A stretch of 61,171 bases of DNA from Planctomycetota bacterium (lineage in GTDB: Bacteria > Planctomycetota > Brocadiia > Brocadiales > Brocadiaceae): the NCBI GenBank assembly GCA_016873165.1, contig VGXV01000022.1:1-61171 (forward strand), given 5' to 3'. Positions 35,359-44,342 of this stretch are shown here, piece after piece. Numbering within the stretch: position 1 is the stretch's first letter; every line of letters begins with the position of its first letter. Both the position numbers and the translations under genes were made by a program. The notes beneath the pieces are model-generated. The model made no database searches. It saw only the letters and a program-made list of their open reading frames with translations, and was not told where the DNA came from.

Positions 35359-36531
35359 TTAGCCGGTAGTGCTTTCTTTTAATTTTTTGTATTGTTCAAA
35401 TGCCTTTTTGGCTTCTCCTTTCATTCCTTTTTTTTCATATAAATTTCCTAGGTTATTTAATATTTCAATTGTTTCCGGCTGTATTTCCAATACTTTTGAA
35501 TATTCGTAGATGGCGTTATCCAACACCTCTTTTTGTTCATAAACACGCGCCAGGGCAAGATGCAAAGTGGCATATTTTGGATTAATTGTTATTGCGCGTT
35601 TTAGAATTACAATAGCATTTTCCGACATATTTTCCTGGTTGTATACTATCCCAAGGCATAAGTAAGCATTTAAATTGTTTTTATCAAGGGAAACCGCGTT
35701 TTCCCATTGTTCTATTGCTTTGTCGTATTGACCATTATAATAGGAAATAAGTCCTAATTCGAAATAGGTGTCCGGTTTTAAGTGGATATTCATCTTTTCG
35801 ATATCTTCCAACTTCTCCTTTATAGCAACAAGTTTTTTGAGTGTGTAAATATCGAGTGTTTTATTTTGGGTTTCAGGGAAAATTAATGAAGATATTAATG
35901 CTTTCTTTCTTTCAATGGGGAGGGTATTTTCCAATTCCTCTTTTTCTTTTTCAATAAAACCGATTGATTTGCCAGAGATATTCGTAAGTTCAAAATTTTT
36001 ATCCTTTAGTAAAGATATTTTCTGTTCCAGCCGCGTCGTTTTCTTTTCATTTTCTTTTTTCAGAGATGTTATTTCTGATAGGTGATCTTCTTTGAGTTTT
36101 TCTTCTATTTTTTTCAACTGATCTTCATGTTCTTTTTTTGAAAAAAAGTCACCTTCGTAAGAGGAAAGTTTTTTTTCGTATTCCTTGGTTTTTTCATCAT
36201 ATAAAGATTTGGGGATATATTCGTTTTTTAATTTTTCCTCATACTCGGCAATTTTTGCTTCGTAAGTATTTTCGTCAATCTTTTGTTGTTTCATGCGTAA
36301 AAATTTTAATGTCTTTATTTGTTCATCTTTTTCAGAAATTAGTTTTTCATAATAAGGTCTTTCTTTGAGAAACCAGTAGCAAAAAAGTAAAACACCACAA
36401 ATAATAAAGACGATTCCAACAATAAAAGAGAATTGTTTATTTGTTCTAATAAAAGAGGTTTTCTCCGCAGATGAGGCGGTTCTTTTTAATTTATCGAGGT
36501 ATTTTGGCAGTTTAAAAGAGAAAAATTTCAT
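35359..36531 (-). CDS. Membrane-anchored coiled-coil/TPR protein
   Basis: 390 residues. One membrane helix near residues 32-51 (FIVGIVFIICGVLLFCYWFL) is followed by a long charged coiled coil (about 55-205, rich in E and K) and then four TPR units (about 245-385). The topology suggests a cytoplasmic tail of ~30 residues with the coil and TPRs on the other side of the membrane, but the signal is ambiguous. No enzymatic domain is present. It converges with the sugar transferase gene, and a role in envelope or polymer-export assembly is a guess from context only. Confidence 0.75.
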   Translation of the reverse strand: MKFFSFKLPKYLDKLKRTASSAEKTSFIRTNKQFSFIVGIVFIICGVLLFCYWFLKERPYYEKLISEKDEQIKTLKFLRMKQQKIDENTYEAKIAEYEEKLKNEYIPKSLYDEKTKEYEKKLSSYEGDFFSKKEHEDQLKKIEEKLKEDHLSEITSLKKENEKKTTRLEQKISLLKDKNFELTNISGKSIGFIEKEKEELENTLPIERKKALISSLIFPETQNKTLDIYTLKKLVAIKEKLEDIEKMNIHLKPDTYFELGLISYYNGQYDKAIEQWENAVSLDKNNLNAYLCLGIVYNQENMSENAIVILKRAITINPKYATLHLALARVYEQKEVLDNAIYEYSKVLEIQPETIEILNNLGNLYEKKGMKGEAKKAFEQYKKLKESTTG

Positions 36532-36627
36532 AGCTAAACCGGTAATAAAACCAAGTCAAACATTTACAAGTATTTTCCGTCCGATTTTATTAAAAAATCA
36601 TAGAGAAGGATTTTACAAAAATTTTTG

Positions 36628-37653
36628 TTATTTATTAAAAGAGGTTTTCTTGTTTATCATGAGATCGTCGGCTTCTTCAGGTCTCATAGGAACAATTTCT
36701 ATTATTTCAGCAGGTGAACCATTATTCGATTTTCTCACTGCTACTTTTGTCTGGGGGAGAAATTGCGATTTTGCGTATCTTGCGGTTATGCGAGCGGAAG
36801 TGTAAATTTTTTCTTCAGTAATTTCTCCCCGAACCAAAGTGGTTGGGCCTGGTATATCAACAAGATTCAATAAATAATCGCCATCTTTAAAGAGGATGGT
36901 AATTCGTTCATTTTCTGTTTCATTTCTGCCTATAATGGCTTTTGTGGTGTTATCGATTCTGAAATGTCTTCCCACTTTCAGAAGATTAACATCGTTTGCG
37001 TCGGCGTCAGATGTTTCTACCAAATCTTTCATACGATGTGCGAATTCCGGGTCCGTGAGTAAGCATCCACCGGCGGAACAAGGATAATCTTTGATTTCAA
37101 AAACATCTGCAAGCTGTATCTGTTCTTTCCTGGAGCGCCCTCTGATCTGAAGCAATTTTTCTCTGTCTACAAGTCCTAACTTTTCCGGTATCGTTGGTTC
37201 CATATGCTTTGCGCACAATGGTCGTAGTACCAGCCCCGTGAGGTTTGCTTCTTTATCAATAATTCTCATAGCTTCTTTTCGCTGGGACATAGGTCGTTGT
37301 CCCAAAACCTCACCGGTAATGATGAAATCTGCGCCAATTTCCCGCATGTAGTCTCCCGCTGCGCGGAATATATTAATTCTGCAATCTATGCAGGGATTCA
37401 TATGTTTGCCGTAGCCGTGTTTTGGTTTTTTTACTATTTCTAAAAATCGGTCTGTGGTGTTAATTACTTTTATGGGTATTCCAAATTTTTCCGAAACTTT
37501 TACTGCTTCTAATTTGCAACTGCCATGAGAAGTACAGCGACAAAATACGGTGACAAAATTCAGCGCTATAACCTCGATTCCCTGTTCCTGAATAACGCGT
37601 ATAGCCAAAGTGCTATCTAAACCACCAGATAATAATGCCAAAGCCTTAGCCAA
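36628..37653 (-). CDS. PP-loop ATP pyrophosphatase, tRNA-thiolation-type (MnmA/ThiI-related)
   Basis: 341 residues starting at TTG behind AAGGAG at ideal spacing. The PP-loop SGGLDS (residues 9-14) adenylates a substrate. Cysteine pairs CRCTSHGSC (about 38-46) and CIDC (about 88-91) plus CSAGGC further on resemble those of sulfur-transfer enzymes. The last ~100 residues resemble the NFACT-R/DUF814-type extension found on such MnmA-like proteins. A tRNA 2-thiouridine or 4-thiouridine synthase is the likeliest role. It differs from true MnmA in length and from ThiI in lacking THUMP and rhodanese domains, so no symbol is given. Confidence 0.75.
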   Translation of the reverse strand: MAKALALLSGGLDSTLAIRVIQEQGIEVIALNFVTVFCRCTSHGSCKLEAVKVSEKFGIPIKVINTTDRFLEIVKKPKHGYGKHMNPCIDCRINIFRAAGDYMREIGADFIITGEVLGQRPMSQRKEAMRIIDKEANLTGLVLRPLCAKHMEPTIPEKLGLVDREKLLQIRGRSRKEQIQLADVFEIKDYPCSAGGCLLTDPEFAHRMKDLVETSDADANDVNLLKVGRHFRIDNTTKAIIGRNETENERITILFKDGDYLLNLVDIPGPTTLVRGEITEEKIYTSARITARYAKSQFLPQTKVAVRKSNNGSPAEIIEIVPMRPEEADDLMINKKTSFNK

Positions 37654-37748
37654 TGTAATAACTCCTTAAAACGGTGCAAAAAAAGCCTTAATTTTTATAA
37701 ATACAATTTTAATAATTTTTTATCACGATGAAAAGACAGGAATCTCTT

Positions 37749-38081
37749 TTATTGCAGGGTTTCTTTTTTTATCCAATCCAGATAATTTTTCGAGCCATGG
37801 GCTATGGGCACGGCGATAATTTCCGGCACATCGTAACTATGTAATTTATGGACACGATCTTCAACCTTTTTAAAGAGGTCTTCCTTTGTTTTGCAAATCA
37901 TGAGCGCTTCGTTTTCAACGTTAATTTTTCCTTGCCATTGAAATATGGATTCAATGGGATTTATTATATTGCAACAAGCGACTAATCTTTCTTCTACCAA
38001 TGTCTTTCCGATTTCTCTGGCCTCATTTACAGATGATGCCGTTACAAATATGATAATTGTTTTCGGTGTGTTCACAGTCAA
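37749..38081 (-). CDS. cutA: CutA1 family protein (divalent-cation tolerance)
   Basis: 110 residues, family length. The trimeric ferredoxin-like fold shows in the conserved blocks VTASSVNEAREIGKTLVEERLVACCNI, SIFQWQGKI..ENEALMICKT and HSYDVPEIIAVPI. CutA1 is linked to copper and other divalent-cation tolerance, although its direct biochemical role is uncertain. The start shown is TTG after an AAAAGG site; GTG two codons later is an alternative. It forms a tight minus-strand cluster with the next gene upstream (38086-38502), four bases away. Confidence 0.93.
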   Translation of the reverse strand: MTVNTPKTIIIFVTASSVNEAREIGKTLVEERLVACCNIINPIESIFQWQGKINVENEALMICKTKEDLFKKVEDRVHKLHSYDVPEIIAVPIAHGSKNYLDWIKKETLQ

Positions 38082-38085
38082 ATAT

Positions 38086-38502
38086 TTACCTTTTAAGTTC
38101 TTTTTCTAGCGTACTTTTATTACATGTGCCGCCATATTTTTTTAAAATCAATTCGATTTTTTGGCTTTGTTCATCATCTTCTGTTACATAGACAAGCGAG
38201 CAACGGCAGCCAGCAGGGTTTTTGCAAGTACTATGGGGAGGTTTTATTGAATGATGTATTTCATGATTGGGTAAAAAATGTTTTCCATCAAGTTCCCTGC
38301 AAACGTCGCATGTTGAGTTATCCTTTGTTGCAGAATAAAACACATAAGAAATTTCTTTTACGAGATTTGTAGTAAAAGTATCTTTTTCTTGTTCCGCGTT
38401 ACTGTTTTTGGCATGCTGCCTTTTTTGTTTTCCTTTTAAGCTGTTTTTTAGCGAAAGATAAATGAGATAGCCGATGGCAAAAATTATGACAAACCGTAAC
38501 AT
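38086..38502 (-). CDS. Membrane-anchored protein with Mu-F-like cysteine motif
   Basis: 138 residues. One N-terminal helix (about 3-17) anchors the protein. The centre has CDVCRELDGKHF and, 25 residues on, PPHSTC and GCRCSL. This CxxC...H..CRC pattern resembles the C-terminal part of phage Mu F-like head-morphogenesis proteins, where it probably binds zinc. No phage genes are nearby, so this is likely a small cellular zinc-binding protein. It sits between cutA and a small membrane protein gene in one minus-strand series. Confidence 0.65.
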   Translation of the reverse strand: MLRFVIIFAIGYLIYLSLKNSLKGKQKRQHAKNSNAEQEKDTFTTNLVKEISYVFYSATKDNSTCDVCRELDGKHFLPNHEIHHSIKPPHSTCKNPAGCRCSLVYVTEDDEQSQKIELILKKYGGTCNKSTLEKELKR

Positions 38503-38509
38503 GTATGAG

Positions 38510-38746
38510 TTATCCGGTACCTTTCGGTTTTCTCAGCATGAACAAAAAAAGACCTCCAACTACAAGTACCCCTTGAGTTAATATGATACTCTTTATCCAT
38601 ATTGCAAAACATTTCCAGAATAAATCGGCGCCGCGAATTTGATCTATTGCACGGGAAACGCTTACGAATGAATAAAGTGCAATCATCGCAATAATCAACG
38701 CCATAATAATTATAATAAGTACTTTTAGTTTTGGCTTCATGGTCAT
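38510..38746 (-). CDS. Small two-span membrane protein, 78 aa
   Basis: The protein was started at ATG 38746, which follows CGGGAAAAA at good spacing; a longer TTG frame to 38773 overlaps the TPR gene and is less likely. Hydrophobic stretches lie near residues 8-28 (LIIIIMALIIAMIALYSF) and 50-68 (ILTQGVLVVGGLFLF), with a charged loop between. No family recognised. The gene starts 13 bases after the TPR lipoprotein stop codon and is probably co-transcribed with it. Confidence 0.65.
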   Translation of the reverse strand: MTMKPKLKVLIIIIMALIIAMIALYSFVSVSRAIDQIRGADLFWKCFAIWIKSIILTQGVLVVGGLFLFMLRKPKGTG

Positions 38747-38759
38747 TTTTTCCCGATTG

Positions 38760-40058
38760 TCATTTTTCTCCAAAGGTAACGATTAATTCTTCAGCTTCGT
38801 TTTGTGTATCAGTTGATTCTGAGTTCTTTTTATTTTTCGCTGCCGAGATCAATTTTGCGGCAGTCTTGTATTCAAGAAAAGCATTATCCAGCAAACCGCT
38901 TTTATCGTAGGTATACGCCAAATTATAATGGGCCTGTATGTTTTCCGGATCGATATCCAGCGCCTTTTTAAATGCAGCCGCAGCTTCTGTAAGCATATTC
39001 TTGCACGCATATGCCTGACCGAGATTAAAATGTATTTTGGATGAACCCGGATTCAGTTCAAGAAATTTATTCCATGCTGATATTGCGTTGTCGTAAAGGC
39101 CAGCCTGCATATAAACGCTGCCAAGTTCTTTGTATGCCTTAGAAAAATCAGGATTTGAAGCGATGGCTTTATTGTATATGTGAGCAGCTTTTCCCGGGAA
39201 TCCCTTTTCCGCATATGCTTCTCCGAGCTTGCACAGAGCATGGATATTATTTGGGGTGATTTGTACGACGTTTTCATATTCCAGAATTGCTTCGTTATAA
39301 AGGCCGTTTTCCATGTAAGCATCTGCAAGATCTAGTCGGGCTATAGTATTGGAAGTATCTTTCGTCAGCAGATCTTTATAGACGTTTATTGCGTCAGGAG
39401 TCATCCCTTTCATTCTGTAAGCACAGCTGAGGTAATAATACGCCATTAAATCAGTGGGATATTCTTTAATGATATTTTTAAATGAAGATAGGGCGTCTTC
39501 TAACAATCCCCTCGTATATTGATTATAACCGATAATATATCCCGGAGATATTCCTTTATTTTCAATTTGGAATTCTTTTTCCTTTGCATCAATACTTGCT
39601 TCATTTATGGCTATTTCTAAATTCTTTTTTGCCTCCATATCCTGAGGATTGATTTTTAATGCTCTTTGATGTTCTGTGATTGCATCTTCAAACAAACCTT
39701 TCTTTCTGTATGTGAACCCCAAATTATCGTGTGCCTTGGAATAGTCAGGATTTAATTTAATTGCCAATTTAAATTCTTTTATTGCTTCATCATATTCATT
39801 TATATTGCAATAGGATACGCCAAGGTTATTGTGTGCTTCTGCAAAATCGGGATTTAACGAAATGGCTCTTTTGAATTGAACGATTGCTTCCTCTATCATG
39901 TCCTTTCCAACGTATTTTGCACCGAGATTGTTATAATCCGTTGCAAGTTGGTATTTTCTTGTTTTATTTTGATTCCCGATATCATTTTTGTTGCTGTATG
40001 AACAGCCAAAACAAAAAAGAATCAGACAGATGAAAATCAAGATTTTTTTCAATTGCAA
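38760..40058 (-). CDS. TPR-repeat lipoprotein, second copy type
   Basis: 432 residues. The signal IFICLILFCFGC ends in a lipobox-like FCFGC, with the cysteine at about residue 19. It is followed by about ten TPR units, interrupted by a ~45-residue non-TPR helical insert near 150-185. The architecture parallels the lipoprotein at 2.5 kb, but the repeat order and sequence differ, so they are paralogues rather than a recent duplication. It heads a minus-strand series with a small membrane protein, the zinc-motif protein and cutA. A scaffold role in the envelope is likely; no substrate or enzyme activity is indicated. Confidence 0.85.
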   Translation of the reverse strand: MQLKKILIFICLILFCFGCSYSNKNDIGNQNKTRKYQLATDYNNLGAKYVGKDMIEEAIVQFKRAISLNPDFAEAHNNLGVSYCNINEYDEAIKEFKLAIKLNPDYSKAHDNLGFTYRKKGLFEDAITEHQRALKINPQDMEAKKNLEIAINEASIDAKEKEFQIENKGISPGYIIGYNQYTRGLLEDALSSFKNIIKEYPTDLMAYYYLSCAYRMKGMTPDAINVYKDLLTKDTSNTIARLDLADAYMENGLYNEAILEYENVVQITPNNIHALCKLGEAYAEKGFPGKAAHIYNKAIASNPDFSKAYKELGSVYMQAGLYDNAISAWNKFLELNPGSSKIHFNLGQAYACKNMLTEAAAAFKKALDIDPENIQAHYNLAYTYDKSGLLDNAFLEYKTAAKLISAAKNKKNSESTDTQNEAEELIVTFGEK

Positions 40059-40282
40059 ATTCCTTAAAAAACGTCAGTTACATAAATAATGTTTTTGCAA
40101 TACATAAAATTATTATCTATTTTAATTTATATAGAAATAGTGTCAAAGTCAATATTAAAAACCATTTATAGAAATTCCCCTCCCCAGTTTTTAAAAGGGC
40201 AAGCGGAATTGTCTTTTATAGTATTTTTCCTTGAGATGTATGAATAGAGAAGAATGTGAATGGATAAGGATATTATATTTTC

Positions 40283-41020
40283 TCATTGTTCTAAAAGTTC
40301 CAGCACTGCATTTCTTAATGTATCGGTCACGTGAATGGTATATTCGCGATCGGTTCTGGAATTATCAAACGAAAGGGGTTTTCCAAATGCTATTTTCACG
40401 TATCTCTTTTCAGGATGAGATAAAAATCCGCGTTTTGGCATAAACCGGTTGCTTCCATTTATTGCCATTGGTACGACTCTTCTTTTTGATTTTAAGACTA
40501 TAAGCGAAATGCCTCTTTTAAACGTTCCCAGACTGCCATCTTCACTTCTTGTGCCTTCGGGGAATATTACCAGTGATTTTTGTTTTGCGGTTAATTCATC
40601 AATTGCTTTGATAAGGCTGGTATACGCCTTTCTATCCTCTTCTCTCTTAATAGGGATGTGTCCGGAGGCAAACATATAAGCGCCCAATACCGGCACGCGA
40701 AAGATAACCTCTTTTGAGATAAAGCTGAAGTTTACCGGTATGTATGCAAGAGAGAGTTTTATATCCATCATGCTTTGGTGGTTCGCGATAAAAATGACAG
40801 GCTCGTTTTTGGGGATATTTTCCAAGCCTTCCAGGGCGACCCTCATACCTATGATTTTAAATGAAATACGGCTGAAAACCCTTTCCATCGTGTTAAATAC
40901 CCTTTCTTTGTTTTTTGTATCCATGCTGAGGAGGACTGAAAGGGATGTGGAAAATATCCAGCACAAAACAAATGTTGACCAGGAAAATATGGTAAAAAAT
41001 ATTTGATAGAGTTTATACAT
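40283..41020 (-). CDS. 1-acyl-sn-glycerol-3-phosphate acyltransferase family protein (PlsC-like)
   Basis: 245 residues. An N-terminal membrane segment precedes NHQSMMD (the H-x4-D site, about residue 80) and FPEGTRSEDG (about 150), with VVPMAINGS in the lipid-binding site. This is the canonical PlsC set, closer to the E. coli enzyme than the copy at 14.5 kb. It catalyses the second acylation in phospholipid synthesis. The gene begins directly after the stop of the DegQ-like protease gene with no gap and is probably translated from the same transcript. Confidence 0.92.
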   Translation of the reverse strand: MYKLYQIFFTIFSWSTFVLCWIFSTSLSVLLSMDTKNKERVFNTMERVFSRISFKIIGMRVALEGLENIPKNEPVIFIANHQSMMDIKLSLAYIPVNFSFISKEVIFRVPVLGAYMFASGHIPIKREEDRKAYTSLIKAIDELTAKQKSLVIFPEGTRSEDGSLGTFKRGISLIVLKSKRRVVPMAINGSNRFMPKRGFLSHPEKRYVKIAFGKPLSFDNSRTDREYTIHVTDTLRNAVLELLEQ

Positions 41021-42508
41021 TTATTTTAAAGTAATAAACCCTTTATTTTTAATATACACAGTGATCGTTTTGTTTGAACTCATGTATTCTTCAATAATCC
41101 CCATGAATTCGATAACCGAATTGACATTTTTTGCTCCGACTTTGGTAATCAAATCGCCGGGTTCTATGCCTGCATGCCCTGCAGGGCTGTTGATGTCTAC
41201 TTCAATTACCAACACGCCGTTCTCGTTTTCCAGTCCCATCGATTTGGCAATTTCATTCGTCAAATCGTTGACAACCAGCCCTATGGAGAACTTTGCGGGT
41301 TCTTCCTGTTTTCTAAAAGCAGTATATGTTTTCCCGGCAAGGTTTTCTGGTTGCTGTTCAACTATTGCGACCAGGGTGTTTTCGGCGCCATTTCTTATAA
41401 CTTTGATAACAATGCGGGAATCAATTCCCGCATGCCTGATAACGTGTTGCAGATCCATAGAATTATTTATCACTTTGCCATCCATTTCATAAATAATATC
41501 GCCCGGAAGTATCCCCGCCTTAGATGCGGGGGTTTCGCTCCATACTTCCATTACAAATACCCCGGTATCTTTGGTTAAACTAAAATGCGTTAGGATATCA
41601 TATTTATTTCTAAACCCCAGCATTATTGCAAATTCATCGGTAATATCCTGTGTTCCGATGCCAAGATATCCTCTTACAATTGTGCCGGTATTTATAAGGG
41701 TTTCAACCGTTTCTTGCGCAATGCTTGAAGAGAGCGCGAAGCCCACGCCCTGGGAGCCTCCGGTGTGGGTAGCGATTGCAGTATTGACACCAATAACTTC
41801 TCCCCTTAAGTTAACAAGCGGTCCCCCGCTGTTTCCGGGATTGATGGCTGCGTCAGTTTGAAAAAAATCTTCATACAGAAAGGGAAGCGTGAAGGGAATT
41901 ACGTGCGTCCTTCCTTTGGCGCTGATAATACCCATGGATACTGTTTGCTGGAATCCGAAAGGATTACCGATGGCTATTACCCAGTCGCCGACCCGCACTT
42001 CTTCAGAGTTGCCGAATTTTGCAGGGAAAAAACCTTCACCGTCTATTTTTATAATTGCCAGGTCCGTGTTGGGGTCAACACCAATAACTTTAATGTTGCT
42101 GTAATATTCCCCGTCATAAGTGACCACAGTGATTTCTTCCGGTGAAAAATCACTGATAACGTGATTGTTTGTTAAAATGAAACCGCGTTCATCCACAATA
42201 ATGCCGGAACCGAGTCCTTTTTTAGGGATTTTATTGGCATGCGGGCTTTGATCAGGGTTTTCCGGTTGGGAAGGATGATTGTCCCCGTAGGGTTTTTTTT
42301 CTGTTATAAGGCTTACAACAGAGGGTTTTACCAGTTCCGGAACTTTTTGGAATATTTCTATAAGGGGTTTCGTATATTTTTCAAGCTCGAGAAGTTCCTG
42401 CCTCAGCGCTTCTGCATTGATAGTTTGTTTTGCAAAAACAACTCTGATGTTTAAAAAGAGGAAAAGTGCTGCAGAGAGAACTATTAAGAATTTTTTTTCG
42501 TTTTTCAT
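41021..42508 (-). CDS. DegQ/HtrA-type periplasmic serine protease with two PDZ domains
   Basis: 495 residues. A signal peptide (about 6-27) leads to a trypsin-like domain with the His in NNHVIS, the Asp in PNTDLAII and the Ser in GNSGGPLV. Two PDZ domains follow (about 285-370 and 400-490). This is the standard layout of periplasmic HtrA proteins that degrade or refold damaged exported proteins. The ATG overlaps the stop of a small membrane protein gene by three bases (TGA/ATG), so translation is coupled. PlsC follows directly. No sigma-E-like promoter was found. Confidence 0.94.
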   Translation of the reverse strand: MKNEKKFLIVLSAALFLFLNIRVVFAKQTINAEALRQELLELEKYTKPLIEIFQKVPELVKPSVVSLITEKKPYGDNHPSQPENPDQSPHANKIPKKGLGSGIIVDERGFILTNNHVISDFSPEEITVVTYDGEYYSNIKVIGVDPNTDLAIIKIDGEGFFPAKFGNSEEVRVGDWVIAIGNPFGFQQTVSMGIISAKGRTHVIPFTLPFLYEDFFQTDAAINPGNSGGPLVNLRGEVIGVNTAIATHTGGSQGVGFALSSSIAQETVETLINTGTIVRGYLGIGTQDITDEFAIMLGFRNKYDILTHFSLTKDTGVFVMEVWSETPASKAGILPGDIIYEMDGKVINNSMDLQHVIRHAGIDSRIVIKVIRNGAENTLVAIVEQQPENLAGKTYTAFRKQEEPAKFSIGLVVNDLTNEIAKSMGLENENGVLVIEVDINSPAGHAGIEPGDLITKVGAKNVNSVIEFMGIIEEYMSSNKTITVYIKNKGFITLK

Positions 42509-42723
42509 TTATTTTTTGGCGAACCTTTCAACTTAAAAACCAGATAAATACTCCCCGCGAAGAGGACTACATTGGTAAAAAAAGTAGTAATGACTATTTT
42601 TTTTGCATAGAAGGGGTCATGTGTGTTGTGTACTTTCGCAACGGCACAATATGTAAGATAAATGATAATGATATAAGAAAAACATATACCGGTTATAAAA
42701 AGGACTTTTTTTATTAATTTCAT
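42505..42723 (-). CDS. Small two-span membrane protein, 72 aa
   Basis: Hydrophobic segments near residues 8-27 and 45-63 flank a charged loop. The terminal codons overlap the start of the DegQ gene, so it is in the same transcript. Its function is not known. It could be a modulator of the protease, but the overlap alone does not show that. Confidence 0.65.
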   Translation of the reverse strand: MKLIKKVLFITGICFSYIIIIYLTYCAVAKVHNTHDPFYAKKIVITTFFTNVVLFAGSIYLVFKLKGSPKNK

Positions 42724-43126
42724 CCTGGTGCGAGTGGCGGTAAATGTTTATTTTTTTATAAATAGATATGATCCATAATCATTGCCATACTATACAACAA
42801 TTTAAAGAAACACAAAAACAAAATTTGTGTTGATATGGGAACTTTTCATAAAATATGAGTGTTTTATAGAGTAAAAGTTTTCTCCTTTTTTTAAAAGCAA
42901 GCTGGTTTTTGTTTTCCTCCTTTTCTTCAAAAACCAGCTTGCTGCTTTATTGGGGAATAGAGTGCAGTGGTTGGGATTTTGCTGAAAAATCATAGAGGAA
43001 ACTACAGAGATGAATGCGAAGCCAGGGGAGAGGGGGGGTACTTACCGCTTGCGGATGTTTCGTAATTTTGCGTGAGAATGGCATTTGCCAGGTGAATCCG
43101 TATTTTTTTTCTTGCGACAGTCCGTT
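42724..43126. other. Intergenic region with a large hairpin
   Basis: 403 bases between a small membrane protein and a hypothetical gene, both on the minus strand. The only structure is the hairpin at 42896-42943 described separately. The rest is AT-rich, with a short G-rich patch near 43020-43045 (GGGGAGAGGGGGG). No gene was found. Confidence 0.5.
42896..42943 (-). terminator. 15-bp stem hairpin, probable terminator of the minus-strand gene at 43.1 kb
   Basis: AGCAAGCTGGTTTTT at 42896-42910 is the perfect complement of 42929-42943, with an 18-base loop. On the minus strand it is followed by TTTTAAAAAAAGG. The position, 184 bases past the hypothetical gene, suits a terminator or attenuator. 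The long loop is unusual for a terminator. Confidence 0.55.
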
Positions 43127-43462
43127 TTAAACGTAAGTGTCAAGGAACGAACCTAATTGTCTGCCTAGCGGGATTTTTTCTAATTGTATAGGATTATAGC
43201 TTTCCGCTATCTGCAAGTTTTTTCCGCTGTTATTCGTCTTTATTTCGTCAATTTTTTGCGTCACCGCGTTAAGTTTGAATTGTGTCTTATTTGAAGTGTT
43301 TGCTTTTATAGTAGAAAGTATTTTTTTTATATTTTCTGCGTGAGTATTTGTTGCATTGTTTTTAGGAACCGGTTGGGTTTCCATTTTTGGCTTTGTTTGG
43401 GAAGACAACCTTTGTATTTGTCTCAGCAGTTCAGATGCCGATGGGCTTACATTGCTAACCAT
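43127..43462 (-). CDS. Hypothetical protein, 111 aa
   Basis: A hydrophilic protein rich in N, K, T and Q. The N-terminal half is low in order (SSQTKPKMETQPVPKNN); the rest is mainly helical (AENIKKILSTIKANT, LNAVTQKIDEI). There is no signal peptide. Its profile recalls small regulators such as FlgM or spore/flagellar-type proteins, but no diagnostic motif was found. A GGAGAAG site lies about 13 bases before the ATG. The gene stands alone. Confidence 0.5.
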   Translation of the reverse strand: MVSNVSPSASELLRQIQRLSSQTKPKMETQPVPKNNATNTHAENIKKILSTIKANTSNKTQFKLNAVTQKIDEIKTNNSGKNLQIAESYNPIQLEKIPLGRQLGSFLDTYV

Positions 43463-43894
43463 AATTATTTTTTACTTCTCCGGAACTATTCAATCTGATA
43501 TACGATTTTTAATCTCGTAGTGCTATAGAGCGATTCTCATGCCTAAAAAGAGTAATAGGAAATTTTAGTTTTTAGAGAAGCGGAGAATTTTGTGTCTTTA
43601 TTAAATATATTTTTTTAAATTAATACGTATCTATCGTTATTTTAAATATTTACAGTGTATAGCTTGCTTTTATAAAGAAACGGGGATATGAATAAAATTA
43701 TCAATAATTTTTGTATCTCATACTCTTTTTCAATACAAAATTATGAAAGGACGGTATTTGGTACTATTGGAAAAAAAAACGAAGGGTGACAATGGTGTTG
43801 TGAAATTGATCACAAAAATAAGGCAAGAAATTTAAAAATATAATTTTGGGAAATTGCATTTTTCCTCATTTATGTTACAATTGATTTAAAATAA
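43463..43894. other. Intergenic region before ssrA
   Basis: 432 AT-rich bases between a minus-strand hypothetical gene and ssrA. They contain the ssrA promoter candidate (43854-43881) at the right end. Nothing else recognisable was seen. Confidence 0.5.
43854..43881 (+). promoter_or_regulatory. Probable ssrA promoter
   Basis: TTGCAT at 43854-43859 and TACAAT at 43876-43881 are separated by 16 bases. The mature tmRNA 5' end at 43895 lies 14 bases beyond the -10, leaving a short leader that RNase P would remove. Confidence 0.5.
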
Positions 43895-44247
43895 GGGGGC
43901 GAAAGGATTCGACCGGATTGTATGAGGTATAGGTTGCGTATTGAGGTTGTCAGGCGGCCTCATTAAAAACCTGGCAAAACAATTAAATGCCGAAGAACCA
44001 ATGGCAATGGCTGCTTAATTGACAGCCACGTTTCATTCGTTTTACCTGCGAAATGGATGAAACGACGAATAGCAGGTTAGTTTAGTCCTTTTGCGCTGTG
44101 GGGGCTAAATGAACTTTTTAGCTGCGCTAGCTTTTAAAAACCCTGTCTATTGGGGTTTTAACGGTGAAATCAAAAAATGGACTATATACGTAGAAGCCTA
44201 TATTGAAGCATCCAGGGACGCGGGTTCAATTCCCGCCGCCTCCACCA
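43895..44247 (+). ncRNA. ssrA: Transfer-messenger RNA (tmRNA)
   Basis: The 5' end GGGGGCGAAAGGATTCGACC and the 3' end with GGTTCAATTCCC and CCGCCTCCACCA are the tRNA-like halves of tmRNA; the 7-bp acceptor stem pairs with one G-U. CCA is encoded. The tag reading frame (43974-44018) starts at resume codon GCA and encodes AKQLNAEEPMAMAA, then TAA. The hydrophobic C-terminus suits ClpXP recognition, although the usual LAA end is replaced by MAA. tmRNA with SmpB rescues stalled ribosomes. 353 nt is a typical one-piece length. Confidence 0.93.
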
Positions 44248-44342
44248 TAAGATACGGGTATATCTTTTGATAGGAACATAGCGCTGTTTCATTAAGGCCG
44301 GAGTGTTGTGAACACTCAACGTCATTACTATTCAGCCTCAAC

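Noticed and set aside
44301-44317. Short hairpin GAGTGTT/AACACTC after ssrA
   Set aside because: Only a 7-bp stem with a 3-base loop and no following T tract; too weak to call a terminator.
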